From an uncultured Clostridia bacterium (GTDB taxonomy: Bacteria > Bacillota > Clostridia > Lachnospirales > Lachnospiraceae): a DNA stretch of 64,000 nt. The stretch lies in contig CANRWA010000007.1 of NCBI GenBank assembly GCA_947643415.1, forward strand, positions 1-64,000, read 5' to 3'. The notes under the pieces were generated by a model that did no database searches, was not told the DNA's origin, and worked only from the letters and a program-made list of their open reading frames with translations. The position numbers were made by a program, and so were the translations under genes. Of this stretch, positions 39,251 to 47,117 are shown one piece after another; within the stretch, counting starts at the first letter, position 1; each line of letters begins with the position of its first letter.

Positions 39251-40562
39251 CTATGTAGGGATATTCAATTTATTCATATACTGCTCCCTTTCCTCTTCCG
39301 GAATCTTTAAAGCAGTCATTGCCTGTTCTGGTGTCATATTAGTAGAGTCGATTAAATTTTTGAGAGACATAAGGATGCCTTGGGATATCCCCTGAGATAT
39401 TCCCTGTGACATGCCTTGAGACATGCCTTGGGATATCCCTTGAGATATACCTTCCCTGAGTCCTTCGCGTATAGCATTCATTTTTATAATCTGGCTGTAA
39501 CTACCCATACTATTCACCTCCGTTTTTACTTTATCGGACATTATAATTCCAAATTCTTTTTCAAAAATATCTATCTTTTCTGCTGCGCTCTTTTTCGATG
39601 AAAAGAAAATAGCAAGTAATCTGAGTAATCCGATGCATTGTTCATCATCTTCCTGTCCCAAACAGATCATAATTACCGTGAGCAAATCGTAATTTTCCTT
39701 TTTTATGACAGATGTTCCGTATAGTTGATGTTCACCGAGACAGTAAAGATTGATACTGTTTTTCAAATATTTTGGGGGAGCTGTACAGATCCATATGCCA
39801 TATACTTTCTCCAGTTTTTCATAGTGGCTGTTGCTGAAGACAGTTCCATATTGTGAGGATATCGCTCTGCACCCATATATGCTGCGTTTGATTAGTGGGT
39901 AACCGGGATAGAAATCATTTTGGCTTTCTATGGTTATGTACATGTGGACGATTTTTTCTTTTATAGCTCAACGGCGCCAATTTGAACCCGTTTCTATCAC
40001 TGCTATTTTGTGAATGCGTGCGTTAGTTTCAATCGCCGTAGCCACCGCTACGACTCATTCAACTGCCTTCGCATTCGCAAAATAACAGTTTAGAAATCTC
40101 CGACCGTGGATGGTGGATTTTGGCGAAATACAAGGCTGGAGGACGCAGTCTTGCTGACGCAAGACAAGGACGAAAAACACAGTAGTTCGCCAAAATACGC
40201 CGTCCACGGCGGGCTCAAATTGGCGCCGTTGAGCTAAGTGGATGGATAACCTTAAAACTGATATCATAGGTAATAGTTCCTTCCAAAATGGAATTGTTTT
40301 CGTTTCGAATGCCTGTGATAAATTCTTCCGGTTTTGGCACATCATCTTGATGGACAGGAACGGAATTTATGGATGGATCTCCCTCTATGTAATGTTGTTC
40401 AATTTCCTGTAAACTGCAGTTCTTAAATTCTTCCACACAAGTTTTCAAAATCTGTGCAAGAATACTTCTATGAGAGAGGAGTTTTTTACATAATGCATCC
40501 AGTGAATTGTCCACAGTGTCAGACGTTTGTATCAATTTTGTGAGTAAATTGTTCTGTATCAT
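39251..40562 (-). pseudogene. Rpn-like PD-(D/E)XK nuclease gene split by a MITE-like element
   Basis: On the minus strand the gene starts at 40562 (AAGGAGATTA before the ATG) and reads to 40237 as an N-terminal half ending TYDISFKVIHPL. It resumes after the inserted element with IKEKIVHMYITIESQNDFYP and runs to 39251. Joining the two halves across one copy of the TA duplication restores one frame of about 347 codons. The D of TYDIS and the E-x-Q of ITIESQ would form a PD-(D/E)XK-type site, and the insertion falls between them. The tail holds a run of GISQGMSQ-type repeats, frequent in this family. Without excision the protein is broken. Confidence 0.85.
39966..40234. mobile_element. 269-bp MITE-like element with TA target duplication
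   Basis: The ends are inverted repeats of 24 bp (core GCTCAACGGCGCCAATTTGA), flanked by TA on both sides (39964-39965 and 40235-40236). Inside are two long imperfect hairpins: one with arms around CTATTTTGTGAATGCG / CGCATTCGCAAAATA (about 39992-40099) and one with arms GGATTTTGGCGAA / TTCGCCAAAATA framed by CCGTGG / CCACGG (about 40104-40208). There is no coding capacity. A TA duplication is typical of IS630/Tc1-mariner-type transposition. A lone end of the same family is at 48278. Confidence 0.85.
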
Positions 40563-40890
40563 TAATCTCCTTGTATATATAGTAACACATCTTAAAAAGA
40601 ATTTCTATATATAATAGAAAAAGTTTTATTTTTGCAGTTGGATGTACGATATTTTGGTTATTATCTTAGCAGAGAAACCAGGGAGGCGCTATGTTATATA
40701 GTAACAAAGTGAATTCAGGTTCTTTATGAAAAATGATGAAAATCGAGCGCATTGCGCTTTGAATAAAGAAAATAGGGCGTCCTGCGCTAAGGAATTGTTA
40801 AAAGTTCCCTAGTGTACTGACCTGTTCATTTAGCTGAAGATGAACAGGTCAATACACTAGTTTAGCGCAGGTTGTACTAGTCCTATAGTT
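40563..40890. other. Non-coding interval with a nested palindromic element (40781-40871)
   Basis: The outer arms CCTGCGCTAA (40781-40790) and TTAGCGCAGG (40862-40871) enclose a small hairpin GGAATTGTTAAAAGTTCC (40791-40808) and a long one with arms TAGTGTACTGACCTGTTCAT (40810-40829) and ATGAACAGGTCAATACACTA (40840-40859). No open reading frame of note. The first inner hairpin resembles the palindrome at 46117-46136. A further small stem (GAGCGCATTGCGC) is at 40745. Confidence 0.7.
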
Positions 40891-40928
40891 AAAAAAGTGG
40901 CCTTCCACTTTATGATGAAAGGCCACTG
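40891..40928 (-). terminator. Terminator of the minus-strand dCMP deaminase gene
   Basis: On the minus strand AGTGGCC (from 40927) pairs with GGCCACT (ending 40896), followed by a run of T (40896-40891 read as T). It lies 21 bases after the deaminase stop. Confidence 0.8.
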
Positions 40929-40948
40929 GTTCTTGCTGTTGTAAAATA

Positions 40949-41431
40949 TCACAGAGAAAGATGAATATCATTTGTACCGTGTTCATATTGGCGGTAGGTG
41001 ATACCTGCTGATTTCATCATGCGCTTAGCGGCAATGACAGATGGGGTATCCTGATATTTATCTTCCATGTAAACAACCTCTTTGATCCCAGATTGAATCA
41101 ATGCTTTTGTACACTCATTACAGGGGAAGAGTGTTGTGTAGATACGGGAACCATTTAGATTGGTTCCCGTATAGTTCAGGAGGGCATTCAGCTCCGCATG
41201 ACAGACAAATAAGTATTTCGTGTCTAATGGGTCTTTGGCATCCCGTTCCCAGGGGTATTCATCATCGGAGCAGCCCTGTGGCATTCCATTGTAGCCAACA
41301 GAGAGTATCTTGTTGTCGTTCCCTACGATGCAGGCTCCGACGCTAGTATTAGGGTCTTTGCTCCTCATAGAAGAGAGCATGGCAATCCCCATAAAATATT
41401 GATCCCAGGAAAGGTAATTTTGCTTTTTCAC
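40949..41431 (-). CDS. Deoxycytidylate (dCMP) deaminase
   Basis: 160 residues from GTG 41431, 6 bases after GGAGGG. Zinc-site motifs: CHAELNALL (His and catalytic Glu) and PCNECTKALIQSG (two Cys ligands). The segment DPNTSVGACIVGNDNKILSVG and the ComEB-like order support dCMP deaminase, which supplies dUMP for thymidylate synthesis; late competence protein ComEB is a homologue. It follows the large GH43 gene by 28 bases on the same strand. Confidence 0.93.
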   Translation of the reverse strand: MKKQNYLSWDQYFMGIAMLSSMRSKDPNTSVGACIVGNDNKILSVGYNGMPQGCSDDEYPWERDAKDPLDTKYLFVCHAELNALLNYTGTNLNGSRIYTTLFPCNECTKALIQSGIKEVVYMEDKYQDTPSVIAAKRMMKSAGITYRQYEHGTNDIHLSL

Positions 41432-41459
41432 TGTTATCCCTCCATTTTTTAGGTATCGG

Positions 41460-44400
41460 CTATTTTACCGTAATAGAAAGTTTTGCTTTCTTCTTCCCAC
41501 ATTTTACTGTAATGGTTGCTTTTCCTTTCTTCTTGGCTTTTACGACACCGAATTTATCAACGGAAGCGACACTCTTCTTCGAACTCTTATAGGTGACAGC
41601 GTCTGTTGTTTTCTTTGTCATGGTTTTAATGCCTACTGTGTAGGTCTTTCCCTTTTTCAGGCTTTTTTTCGTTGCTTTCAGTTTCAGTTTCTTGTTCTTC
41701 ACTGCCTTTTTGGAAACCTTAACAGTAATCGTAGCTTTCTTTTTCGCATCTGTCTTGGATGTTGCCGTGATCTTAGCTGTACCTGCTGCTTTGGCTGTTA
41801 CAACACCTTTGGAAGATACAGTGGCAACTTTCTTCTTGGAAGATTTCCAGGTCACAGCTTTACTGAACTTGCCTGTGCCTGTTACGGTAGCAGACAGTGT
41901 GACTTTTCCGCCTTTTTTCAGATATACTGTCTTGGTGCCTGGTTTCTGGTTTGCTGCTTTTACAGTTACTTTGCTTACTGTAGCAGTGTCTGTGGTAGGA
42001 GGATTTGTATTATTGGTATCATCCTTTTTTGGGTCTTCTTTTTTGGGATCGTCCTTCTTAGTATCTTCAGCAGGGAGAATTGAACTAACAGCATCTGGGT
42101 ATGTGATATCCCCTTCGGAAAATACACTTGTGCTGGTAACTTTGTCAGGGTCAGGCTGAGGGTCTTCGGATGGTTTAGGAGTTTTTTCAGCAAACATAGC
42201 TTCTATTTCATCTTGCTGTAGTACTGTATCATAGATTTTAAACTCATCCAGAGAACCTTTAAATATATCATCCCATGCGTTAATACCAAAGTAGACAGCA
42301 GTATTAGCCTGATTTAAGACATCGCTTGGAACAGTAGCAGAATTTTTTAATGTTCCATTAACATAGAGCTTTGCCGATGTACCTTCTACTGTGAAAACGA
42401 CATGCTGCCACTCATTTGCTGTATAGGAGACTGGGGTCTGGCCTGCAGGTACATCATACCAGGCATTCGTAGACTCATCTCTGGCCCAAATGCCACGGCC
42501 AAAAGATAAGTTGATCCAATATTGTGGAGTGAAAGTCCCTAATGCTAAAGTCGGACTCACTGTACTGTTTATTACATCAGGTTTCATCCAGTAGGAAATG
42601 GAATAGTTATTATCAATTCCTGTACCATCATGAAGTTTTAATCCATATGAGCCATCCAGATAGACAGCTTTTCCATCTATTCCATCTACATATTGATAAG
42701 TAACAGTTTTTGAATTCATGGTTTTGTCTACAGCAACAGCGTTGCCAGCTGAATCGTTAAAGTTAAAATTAACTGCTGGTGTTGAAGAGACCGAACCGGA
42801 AATTGCCTTTTTTATAATGACTGTGTAGGCTACACGTGGTTTTTTGTCTTCCGAATATACACAAAGAGAAGCTTTAGTATACATATCAGTTAATGGAACG
42901 GTGATAGTACCTTCATTTTTTATAACCTTTCCATCCAAAGTTACAAATCCTTTACTATCACTGGTAGTAGCAGTCAACTCTACAGAAACAGCAGAGCCAG
43001 TTACAGTACAGGCATAGGTGTGTCCTTCCTTTTCAATTTCCTGATCATTTATCTTAAGTGATGTCAGGTCATTGGCAGTACCCGGATTTTCCGGTGTAGA
43101 AGATGCTGGTGCATTATTCAGGTAAAAATCTGCGCTGGCATCACAATCAGCTAATGCCTTCACTACAAGACTGCCCCCGTCATCAAGGCAAAGGTAATAT
43201 CCCTCTTTTGCCACGCTTTCAAAAGAAACAGCATTTTCGTTATCTGTCAGCCCCTTTACAGTGCGGAATGTCTGGGCTTTTGCAGTAGCCTCATCGGCGG
43301 TAAATGTTTTTCTGTCATCATTTGGATAATGGTAAATATGATCCTGTGCCAGAGAAACTGTATTATCATCATTTACTGTCAAATACAATCCAGGTTTATT
43401 TTCGGATTGTATGGAAACATAAGATTCTTTAGACGGATCAGCTTTACCAGCTACGATTGCCCAGTTGGCATCTTGTTTTTTTGGCTGGAAATATGTTCCG
43501 ACGTTAATATCAGTATATGGGTAGTCGCTATCAGCGCTGGAATTAGTAAAGCTTTCATGTGAGATAACATGTCCTGTATTAGTATAAAGAACATATGGAG
43601 TATCTCCGGTTATGCCAATAGCAGTTTCTGGAATCTCATATATGCTGCCATCTTTCTTAAAGTGTAATTCCGTTATGCAGGCGGAACGGCGAGAACCTTT
43701 ACCTCCCGGAAGAGAACCATTATGATAGACAAAGTAAGTCTTTCCTTTCCAGTCAAATATTGCTGGATGGTTGGTGTTAGCAGTAGCATTAGGAGGCATC
43801 AGTTTCTTTCCGAATTGTAATTTTCCATCCATCAGGTTGTCCGTTGTAGCGTATGCCATTTCTTCTCTCCAGCCCCAGGCATAGAAGAGATAGTATGGTC
43901 CGGCTGAATTACCATTTGTATCTTTGCGGCGGTAGATCCAAGGTGCTTCTGTAAACATCAGATCAGTAACATCTTTTTCAATGATATCTGCTGTTTTGGA
44001 AGTTGCTCCATTTGCCTGTACCCCAAATGTGATCTGACCATCCCCGTTTGTATCTTTTATGGAGATCATATCTTCATTTAATTCACAGACAAACAGTTTT
44101 CCATTTCCCCATGCAAGATAACGGTGCTCTACCCCCTGTGCATCTTTTTCTATCCATACAGTTGGGTCAATGTCGTTCCAATCACTGGTCTGTCCGGTAG
44201 TTAATGTTCCCTGAACCAGTGGTTTGCCGAGGTCTGTAAAAGGCCCGGTAGGACTGTTTGAAGTTGCTACACCAATGGACTGTTTTCCGGATGAAGTACT
44301 GTCCCAGGTACAGTAGTAGAAGTAGTATTTTCCATTGTGTTTCTCAATCTGTCCAGCCCATGCGTCTGTACCAGTGTTTGCCCATGTAATGGAATTTTTG

Positions 44401-44753
44401 TCAGCGCTCATAATGGTGCCTTCGTGTTTCCATGTTCGCAGGTCTTTTGTGGAGAAACACTGCCAGTCAGGCATATAATATGGTTCATCATTGATACCGG
44501 CATCGCGCCCGACATACAGATAGACAGTATCTCCATCTACCAGTATGGAAGGATCTCCTCCATACAACAGATTTGTGCTGTCTGGGTATGTGCTTACGAT
44601 TGGATTCGAGACCTGCGTTTTTGTGATCGTCGTCTCGACAGGTGTTACGGTGTCTGCTGCGTTTGCCTTGTCAGCGGACAGCAGAGAAACCGGAAAAGAT
44701 GTCACAACAAGAGCTGCGGCTAGTATTCCGGCCAAAAGTTTGCTTTTTCGCAT
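41460..44753 (-). CDS. Secreted multidomain GH43-family glycoside hydrolase
   Basis: 1097 residues. A signal peptide (1-33) precedes a five-bladed beta-propeller GH43-like domain (about 50-390) with the three expected acids: Asp67 in YGGDPS, Asp196 in NDIDPTVW and Glu269 in MFTEAPW. A domain at about 395-545 resembles AbfB/ricin-like sugar binding, 555-650 is a beta-sandwich, 655-855 is a LamG/concanavalin-like module, a Lys/Asp/Pro-rich linker is at 895-920, and two Big_2 Ig-like domains (about 925-1015 and 1020-1097) are very Lys-rich. Substrate is likely arabinan or xylan side chains. No sortase motif; the Lys-rich end may bind the anionic wall. Confidence 0.88.
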   Translation of the reverse strand: MRKSKLLAGILAAALVVTSFPVSLLSADKANAADTVTPVETTITKTQVSNPIVSTYPDSTNLLYGGDPSILVDGDTVYLYVGRDAGINDEPYYMPDWQCFSTKDLRTWKHEGTIMSADKNSITWANTGTDAWAGQIEKHNGKYYFYYCTWDSTSSGKQSIGVATSNSPTGPFTDLGKPLVQGTLTTGQTSDWNDIDPTVWIEKDAQGVEHRYLAWGNGKLFVCELNEDMISIKDTNGDGQITFGVQANGATSKTADIIEKDVTDLMFTEAPWIYRRKDTNGNSAGPYYLFYAWGWREEMAYATTDNLMDGKLQFGKKLMPPNATANTNHPAIFDWKGKTYFVYHNGSLPGGKGSRRSACITELHFKKDGSIYEIPETAIGITGDTPYVLYTNTGHVISHESFTNSSADSDYPYTDINVGTYFQPKKQDANWAIVAGKADPSKESYVSIQSENKPGLYLTVNDDNTVSLAQDHIYHYPNDDRKTFTADEATAKAQTFRTVKGLTDNENAVSFESVAKEGYYLCLDDGGSLVVKALADCDASADFYLNNAPASSTPENPGTANDLTSLKINDQEIEKEGHTYACTVTGSAVSVELTATTSDSKGFVTLDGKVIKNEGTITVPLTDMYTKASLCVYSEDKKPRVAYTVIIKKAISGSVSSTPAVNFNFNDSAGNAVAVDKTMNSKTVTYQYVDGIDGKAVYLDGSYGLKLHDGTGIDNNYSISYWMKPDVINSTVSPTLALGTFTPQYWINLSFGRGIWARDESTNAWYDVPAGQTPVSYTANEWQHVVFTVEGTSAKLYVNGTLKNSATVPSDVLNQANTAVYFGINAWDDIFKGSLDEFKIYDTVLQQDEIEAMFAEKTPKPSEDPQPDPDKVTSTSVFSEGDITYPDAVSSILPAEDTKKDDPKKEDPKKDDTNNTNPPTTDTATVSKVTVKAANQKPGTKTVYLKKGGKVTLSATVTGTGKFSKAVTWKSSKKKVATVSSKGVVTAKAAGTAKITATSKTDAKKKATITVKVSKKAVKNKKLKLKATKKSLKKGKTYTVGIKTMTKKTTDAVTYKSSKKSVASVDKFGVVKAKKKGKATITVKCGKKKAKLSITVK

Positions 44754-44804
44754 ATGTTCATGCTCCTTTCATTATATATTAAAAATATGTTTTTTAATAT
44801 TACT

Positions 44805-44833
44805 ATTTTACTACAAAATAGACAAAAGGACAA
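44805..44833 (-). promoter_or_regulatory. Sigma-A promoter of the GH43 gene
   Basis: Read on the minus strand: TTGTCC (44833-44828), 17 bases, TAAAAT (44810-44805). The start would be near 44798, 45 bases before the ATG. Confidence 0.65.
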
Positions 44834-44892
44834 TGTGAAAATATGTTATTTTTGTTGATATTTTCTGTTTTTTCGTTTTTTGCATATAAAAA

Positions 44893-44960
44893 AGGGCTGA
44901 CTGAGAACTGCAGCCCTCTAAGAATTGCAAAGCGAATAAATTCGCTAAAGCGATTCTTGC
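44893..44960. repeat. Two-hairpin repeat, copy 1
   Basis: AGGGCTG (44893-44899) pairs with CAGCCCT (44911-44917); a second hairpin with GCGAAT/ATTCGC follows (44919-44959), then TCCGCACAGGACGGA. Copy 2 is at 62334-62394 with the same order and TCCGCATAGGATGGA. On the minus strand the first hairpin is followed by a T-run, so here it can end transcripts coming from rpsT. Confidence 0.65.
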
Positions 44961-44980
44961 TCCGCACAGGACGGAATTTC

Positions 44981-45153
44981 CTATATGGATTAGGGTGTCA
45001 AAAGGTCTGAATTTCCTTTGCAGGCCAATTTCCTCAATCTTGCACCACAATATCTATCAACGATGCGCCACATCGCCTCAAGATATTGTGGCACAATCTT
45101 GAAAAAATTTGCTCTGCAATGAAAATGGACCTTTTGACACCCTAATCCTATAT
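44981..45153. repeat. 173-bp long imperfect inverted repeat
   Basis: Left arm 44981-45056 and right arm 45078-45153 are complementary over about 75 bases with some mismatches; the outer part ATTAGGGTGTCAAAAGGTC and the inner CACAATATCT are exact. The tip holds a small hairpin CGATG...CATCG (45061-45075). No open frame. It lies between the rpsT terminator and the GH43 promoter, with no gene in the 44834-45156 interval otherwise. Confidence 0.8.
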
Positions 45154-45156
45154 GAT

Positions 45157-45190
45157 AAAAAAGAGGGGGAGTGTCCGAACACTCTCCCTC
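45157..45190 (-). terminator. Terminator of rpsT
   Basis: On the minus strand GAGGGAGAGTGT pairs with ACACTCCCCCTC and a run of T follows (45162-45157). The rpsT stop lies about 110 bases upstream. Confidence 0.85.
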
Positions 45191-45301
45191 ATAACAAATC
45201 ATCTGATTTATTAAAAACTTCGACGGGTAGAATTGTAGTTGCAGTACGACTGCCCTCTACATGCTTATAAAAGTATTCCATTACGGAAAACTGCCAGGTT
45301 T

Positions 45302-45565
45302 TTATGCCAGTTTATTTACTGCAATGGTCATTCTGGAAACTTTTCTTGCACAGGTATTTTTGTGGTAAATACCTTTCTTCGTAGCCTTGTCAAGTTCTGA
45401 AACAGCAGCTTTCAATGCAGCCTGTGCTGCATCTTTATCATTTGCAGCGATAGCAGCGTCTACTTTTTTGATCGCGGTCTTTACCTTGGAACGGATTGAT
45501 TTGTTCCTAGCAGCTTTTTTTTCAGAGACAAGGATTCTTTTTTTCGCAGATTTAATATTTGCCAA
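45302..45565 (-). CDS. rpsT: 30S ribosomal protein S20
   Basis: 87 residues from TTG 45565, giving the conserved start ANIKSAKKRILVSEKKAARN; GGAGG lies just upstream, and an ATG at 45580 would include the ribosome site. Lys/Ala-rich and helical, ending with RKVSRMTIAVNKLA. S20 binds 16S rRNA early in assembly. Confidence 0.97.
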   Translation of the reverse strand: MANIKSAKKRILVSEKKAARNKSIRSKVKTAIKKVDAAIAANDKDAAQAALKAAVSELDKATKKGIYHKNTCARKVSRMTIAVNKLA

Positions 45566-45649
45566 TTCTAGCACCTCCATCGTATATTGTTCAACATTAC
45601 AATATGGTGTACTGCCCGGACACGGACGTCAGCACAAACACACTTATCT

Positions 45650-45678
45650 ATCATAGTATATCTTGGATTTGATGTCAA
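45650..45678 (-). promoter_or_regulatory. Sigma-A promoter of rpsT
   Basis: On the minus strand: TTGACA (45678-45673), 17 bases, TATGAT (45655-45650). It leaves a leader of about 75 bases. Confidence 0.8.
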
Positions 45679-45740
45679 GCATTTTCTGGAAAAGTTTTTT
45701 GCCTGTGCGCCTTCCTATTAATGTTCACTTTCTGGTTTTG

Positions 45741-45932
45741 TTATTCGTTGATTGTATCTATTGCTGTGAGGTTTACGCCTAAACTTGTAAGCAATACCTT
45801 TAAAGAAATGTAATCTTTTTTCAGGCATTCATAAGTTTTTATCGCATTTTCACTTTTGGCGTTATTCATATGATACTGCACTTTTTGGAAATCGTTTATG
45901 GCCCTTTCGATAATTTCAGCATTATTTGGCAT
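45741..45932 (-). CDS. 63-residue conserved small protein, copy 1
   Basis: Starts at ATG 45932, which follows TTAGGAGGTGATACA. The sequence begins MPNNAEIIERAINDFQKVQ and ends LLTSLGVNLTAIDTINE. It is helical, charged and cytoplasmic (no membrane segment). A paralogue of the same length, about 60 percent identical, is at 54769-54960. I do not recognise a family. It is monocistronic and lies between rpsT and gpr. Confidence 0.8.
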   Translation of the reverse strand: MPNNAEIIERAINDFQKVQYHMNNAKSENAIKTYECLKKDYISLKVLLTSLGVNLTAIDTINE

Positions 45933-46116
45933 TGTATCACCTCCTAATTTTGCTTTGAAAAACAAGTTTTAAGTAGAATCAGCTTACTTTGAAACAGTAT
46001 ATTGATTGAGTTTAGTATACTATAATTTGGGCATAAAGTCTATTATAAACTTGAATCTGGAATAAAAAAGAATCATAAAAAATATGTTTCTGCACATATT
46101 AGAAACGTAGCATGTT

Positions 46117-46136
46117 AGGAACTGTTAACAGTTCCT
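46117..46136. repeat. 20-bp perfect palindrome before gpr
   Basis: AGGAACTGTTAACAGTTCCT is fully self-complementary. It resembles the inner hairpin at 40791-40808. The gpr start is at 46155, so it could hide or expose the ribosome site GGAAGG that follows, or be an operator. Confidence 0.6.
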
Positions 46137-46154
46137 TAGGAAGGATGTGAGGGA

Positions 46155-47063
46155 ATGTCAGAAAAGAGAACGGATCTGGCATTGGAGGTAAGGGAGAGTT
46201 TTCCACGCAATCATGTGGAGGTTCAGGGGGTTGTCCTGGAGAAGAAAAGCTGTGCAGATGGGCAGGCAGAGATAACGCTGGTGCAGATCCGTGATGATGC
46301 GGGAAGCAGGGCAATGAAGAAACCGAAGGGAACATATATTACCATTGAATCGGAACTTCTGCTGGATGAAGAGGCAGACAGAGAACCGCTGCTTTTGTGC
46401 ATCTGTGAACAGTTGGAGAAGATGATAAAGGATATGAAACAGAAATGTGTTTTGATCGTAGGGCTGGGAAACAGGGAGGTGACTTCAGATTCCATCGGGC
46501 CAAAAGTAACGGAGCATCTTTTTATTACAAGGCATCTTCGGCAGGAGTTTGGGGAAGAGTTCATGGTGAAAAATGAATATGGATGTGTCAGCGCCATTGC
46601 TCCGGGAGTCATGGCGCAGACTGGCATAGAAACAAGCGAGATACTGGAAAGTGTGGTCCATAAGACAAAACCAGACCTTGTGATCGTGATCGATGCCCTT
46701 GCATCACGAAGTGTCAGGCGTCTCTGTACAACTGTGCAGATCACGGATACAGGGATTGCACCGGGGGCAGGAGTGGGCAACCGCCGCAGGGAGCTTACGA
46801 AAAAAACACTGGGAGTACCGGTGGTGGCAATTGGTGTGCCCACTGTGGTGGATGCAGAGACCATCATTGGAGACCATTTGGAGAGTGTGCTGGAGAAACA
46901 GGGATATTCGGAGAATGAGATCGAACAGTTTTTAAAGGAAGTACTGACAAGAGAGACGGAGAATATCATGGTGACACCAAAAAATATAGATGAATCAGTA
47001 AACCGGATCAGCCGCGACCTTGCGGATGTCTTGAACCATTGTTTTCAAAAAAAGGGATATTGA
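46155..47063 (+). CDS. gpr: Germination protease (spore protease Gpr)
   Basis: 302 residues. Starts MSEKRTDLALEVRESFPRN, the conserved pro-region and N-terminus of GPR, and contains LIVGLGNREVTSDSIGPKV and the region with VIDALASRSVRRLCTTVQIT and GIAPGAGVGNRRRELTKKTL. It digests small acid-soluble spore proteins on germination. It is made as a zymogen in the forespore. spoIIP follows 54 bases later. Confidence 0.96.
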   Translation: MSEKRTDLALEVRESFPRNHVEVQGVVLEKKSCADGQAEITLVQIRDDAGSRAMKKPKGTYITIESELLLDEEADREPLLLCICEQLEKMIKDMKQKCVLIVGLGNREVTSDSIGPKVTEHLFITRHLRQEFGEEFMVKNEYGCVSAIAPGVMAQTGIETSEILESVVHKTKPDLVIVIDALASRSVRRLCTTVQITDTGIAPGAGVGNRRRELTKKTLGVPVVAIGVPTVVDAETIIGDHLESVLEKQGYSENEIEQFLKEVLTRETENIMVTPKNIDESVNRISRDLADVLNHCFQKKGY

Positions 47064-47117
47064 CAGGTAGAACAGCATATACTGGTACAACGTTACGGTA
47101 AGGGGGAAGTGGCAGCA

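Noticed and set aside
39385-39465. CRISPR-like short tandem repeats
   Set aside because: These are 12-base in-frame units coding for GISQGMSQ-type residues inside the nuclease gene; there are no unique spacers.
39251-39943. Complete stand-alone gene for the C-terminal nuclease half
   Set aside because: The apparent ATG at 39943 is internal to the interrupted gene, lacks a ribosome site, and the frame extends to the element border with conserved sequence.
39966-40234. tRNA-like reading of the element ends (TAGCTCAA... and GGTTCAAAT)
   Set aside because: The short resemblance to tRNA D- and T-arms is not backed by a cloverleaf, an acceptor stem or an anticodon arm.
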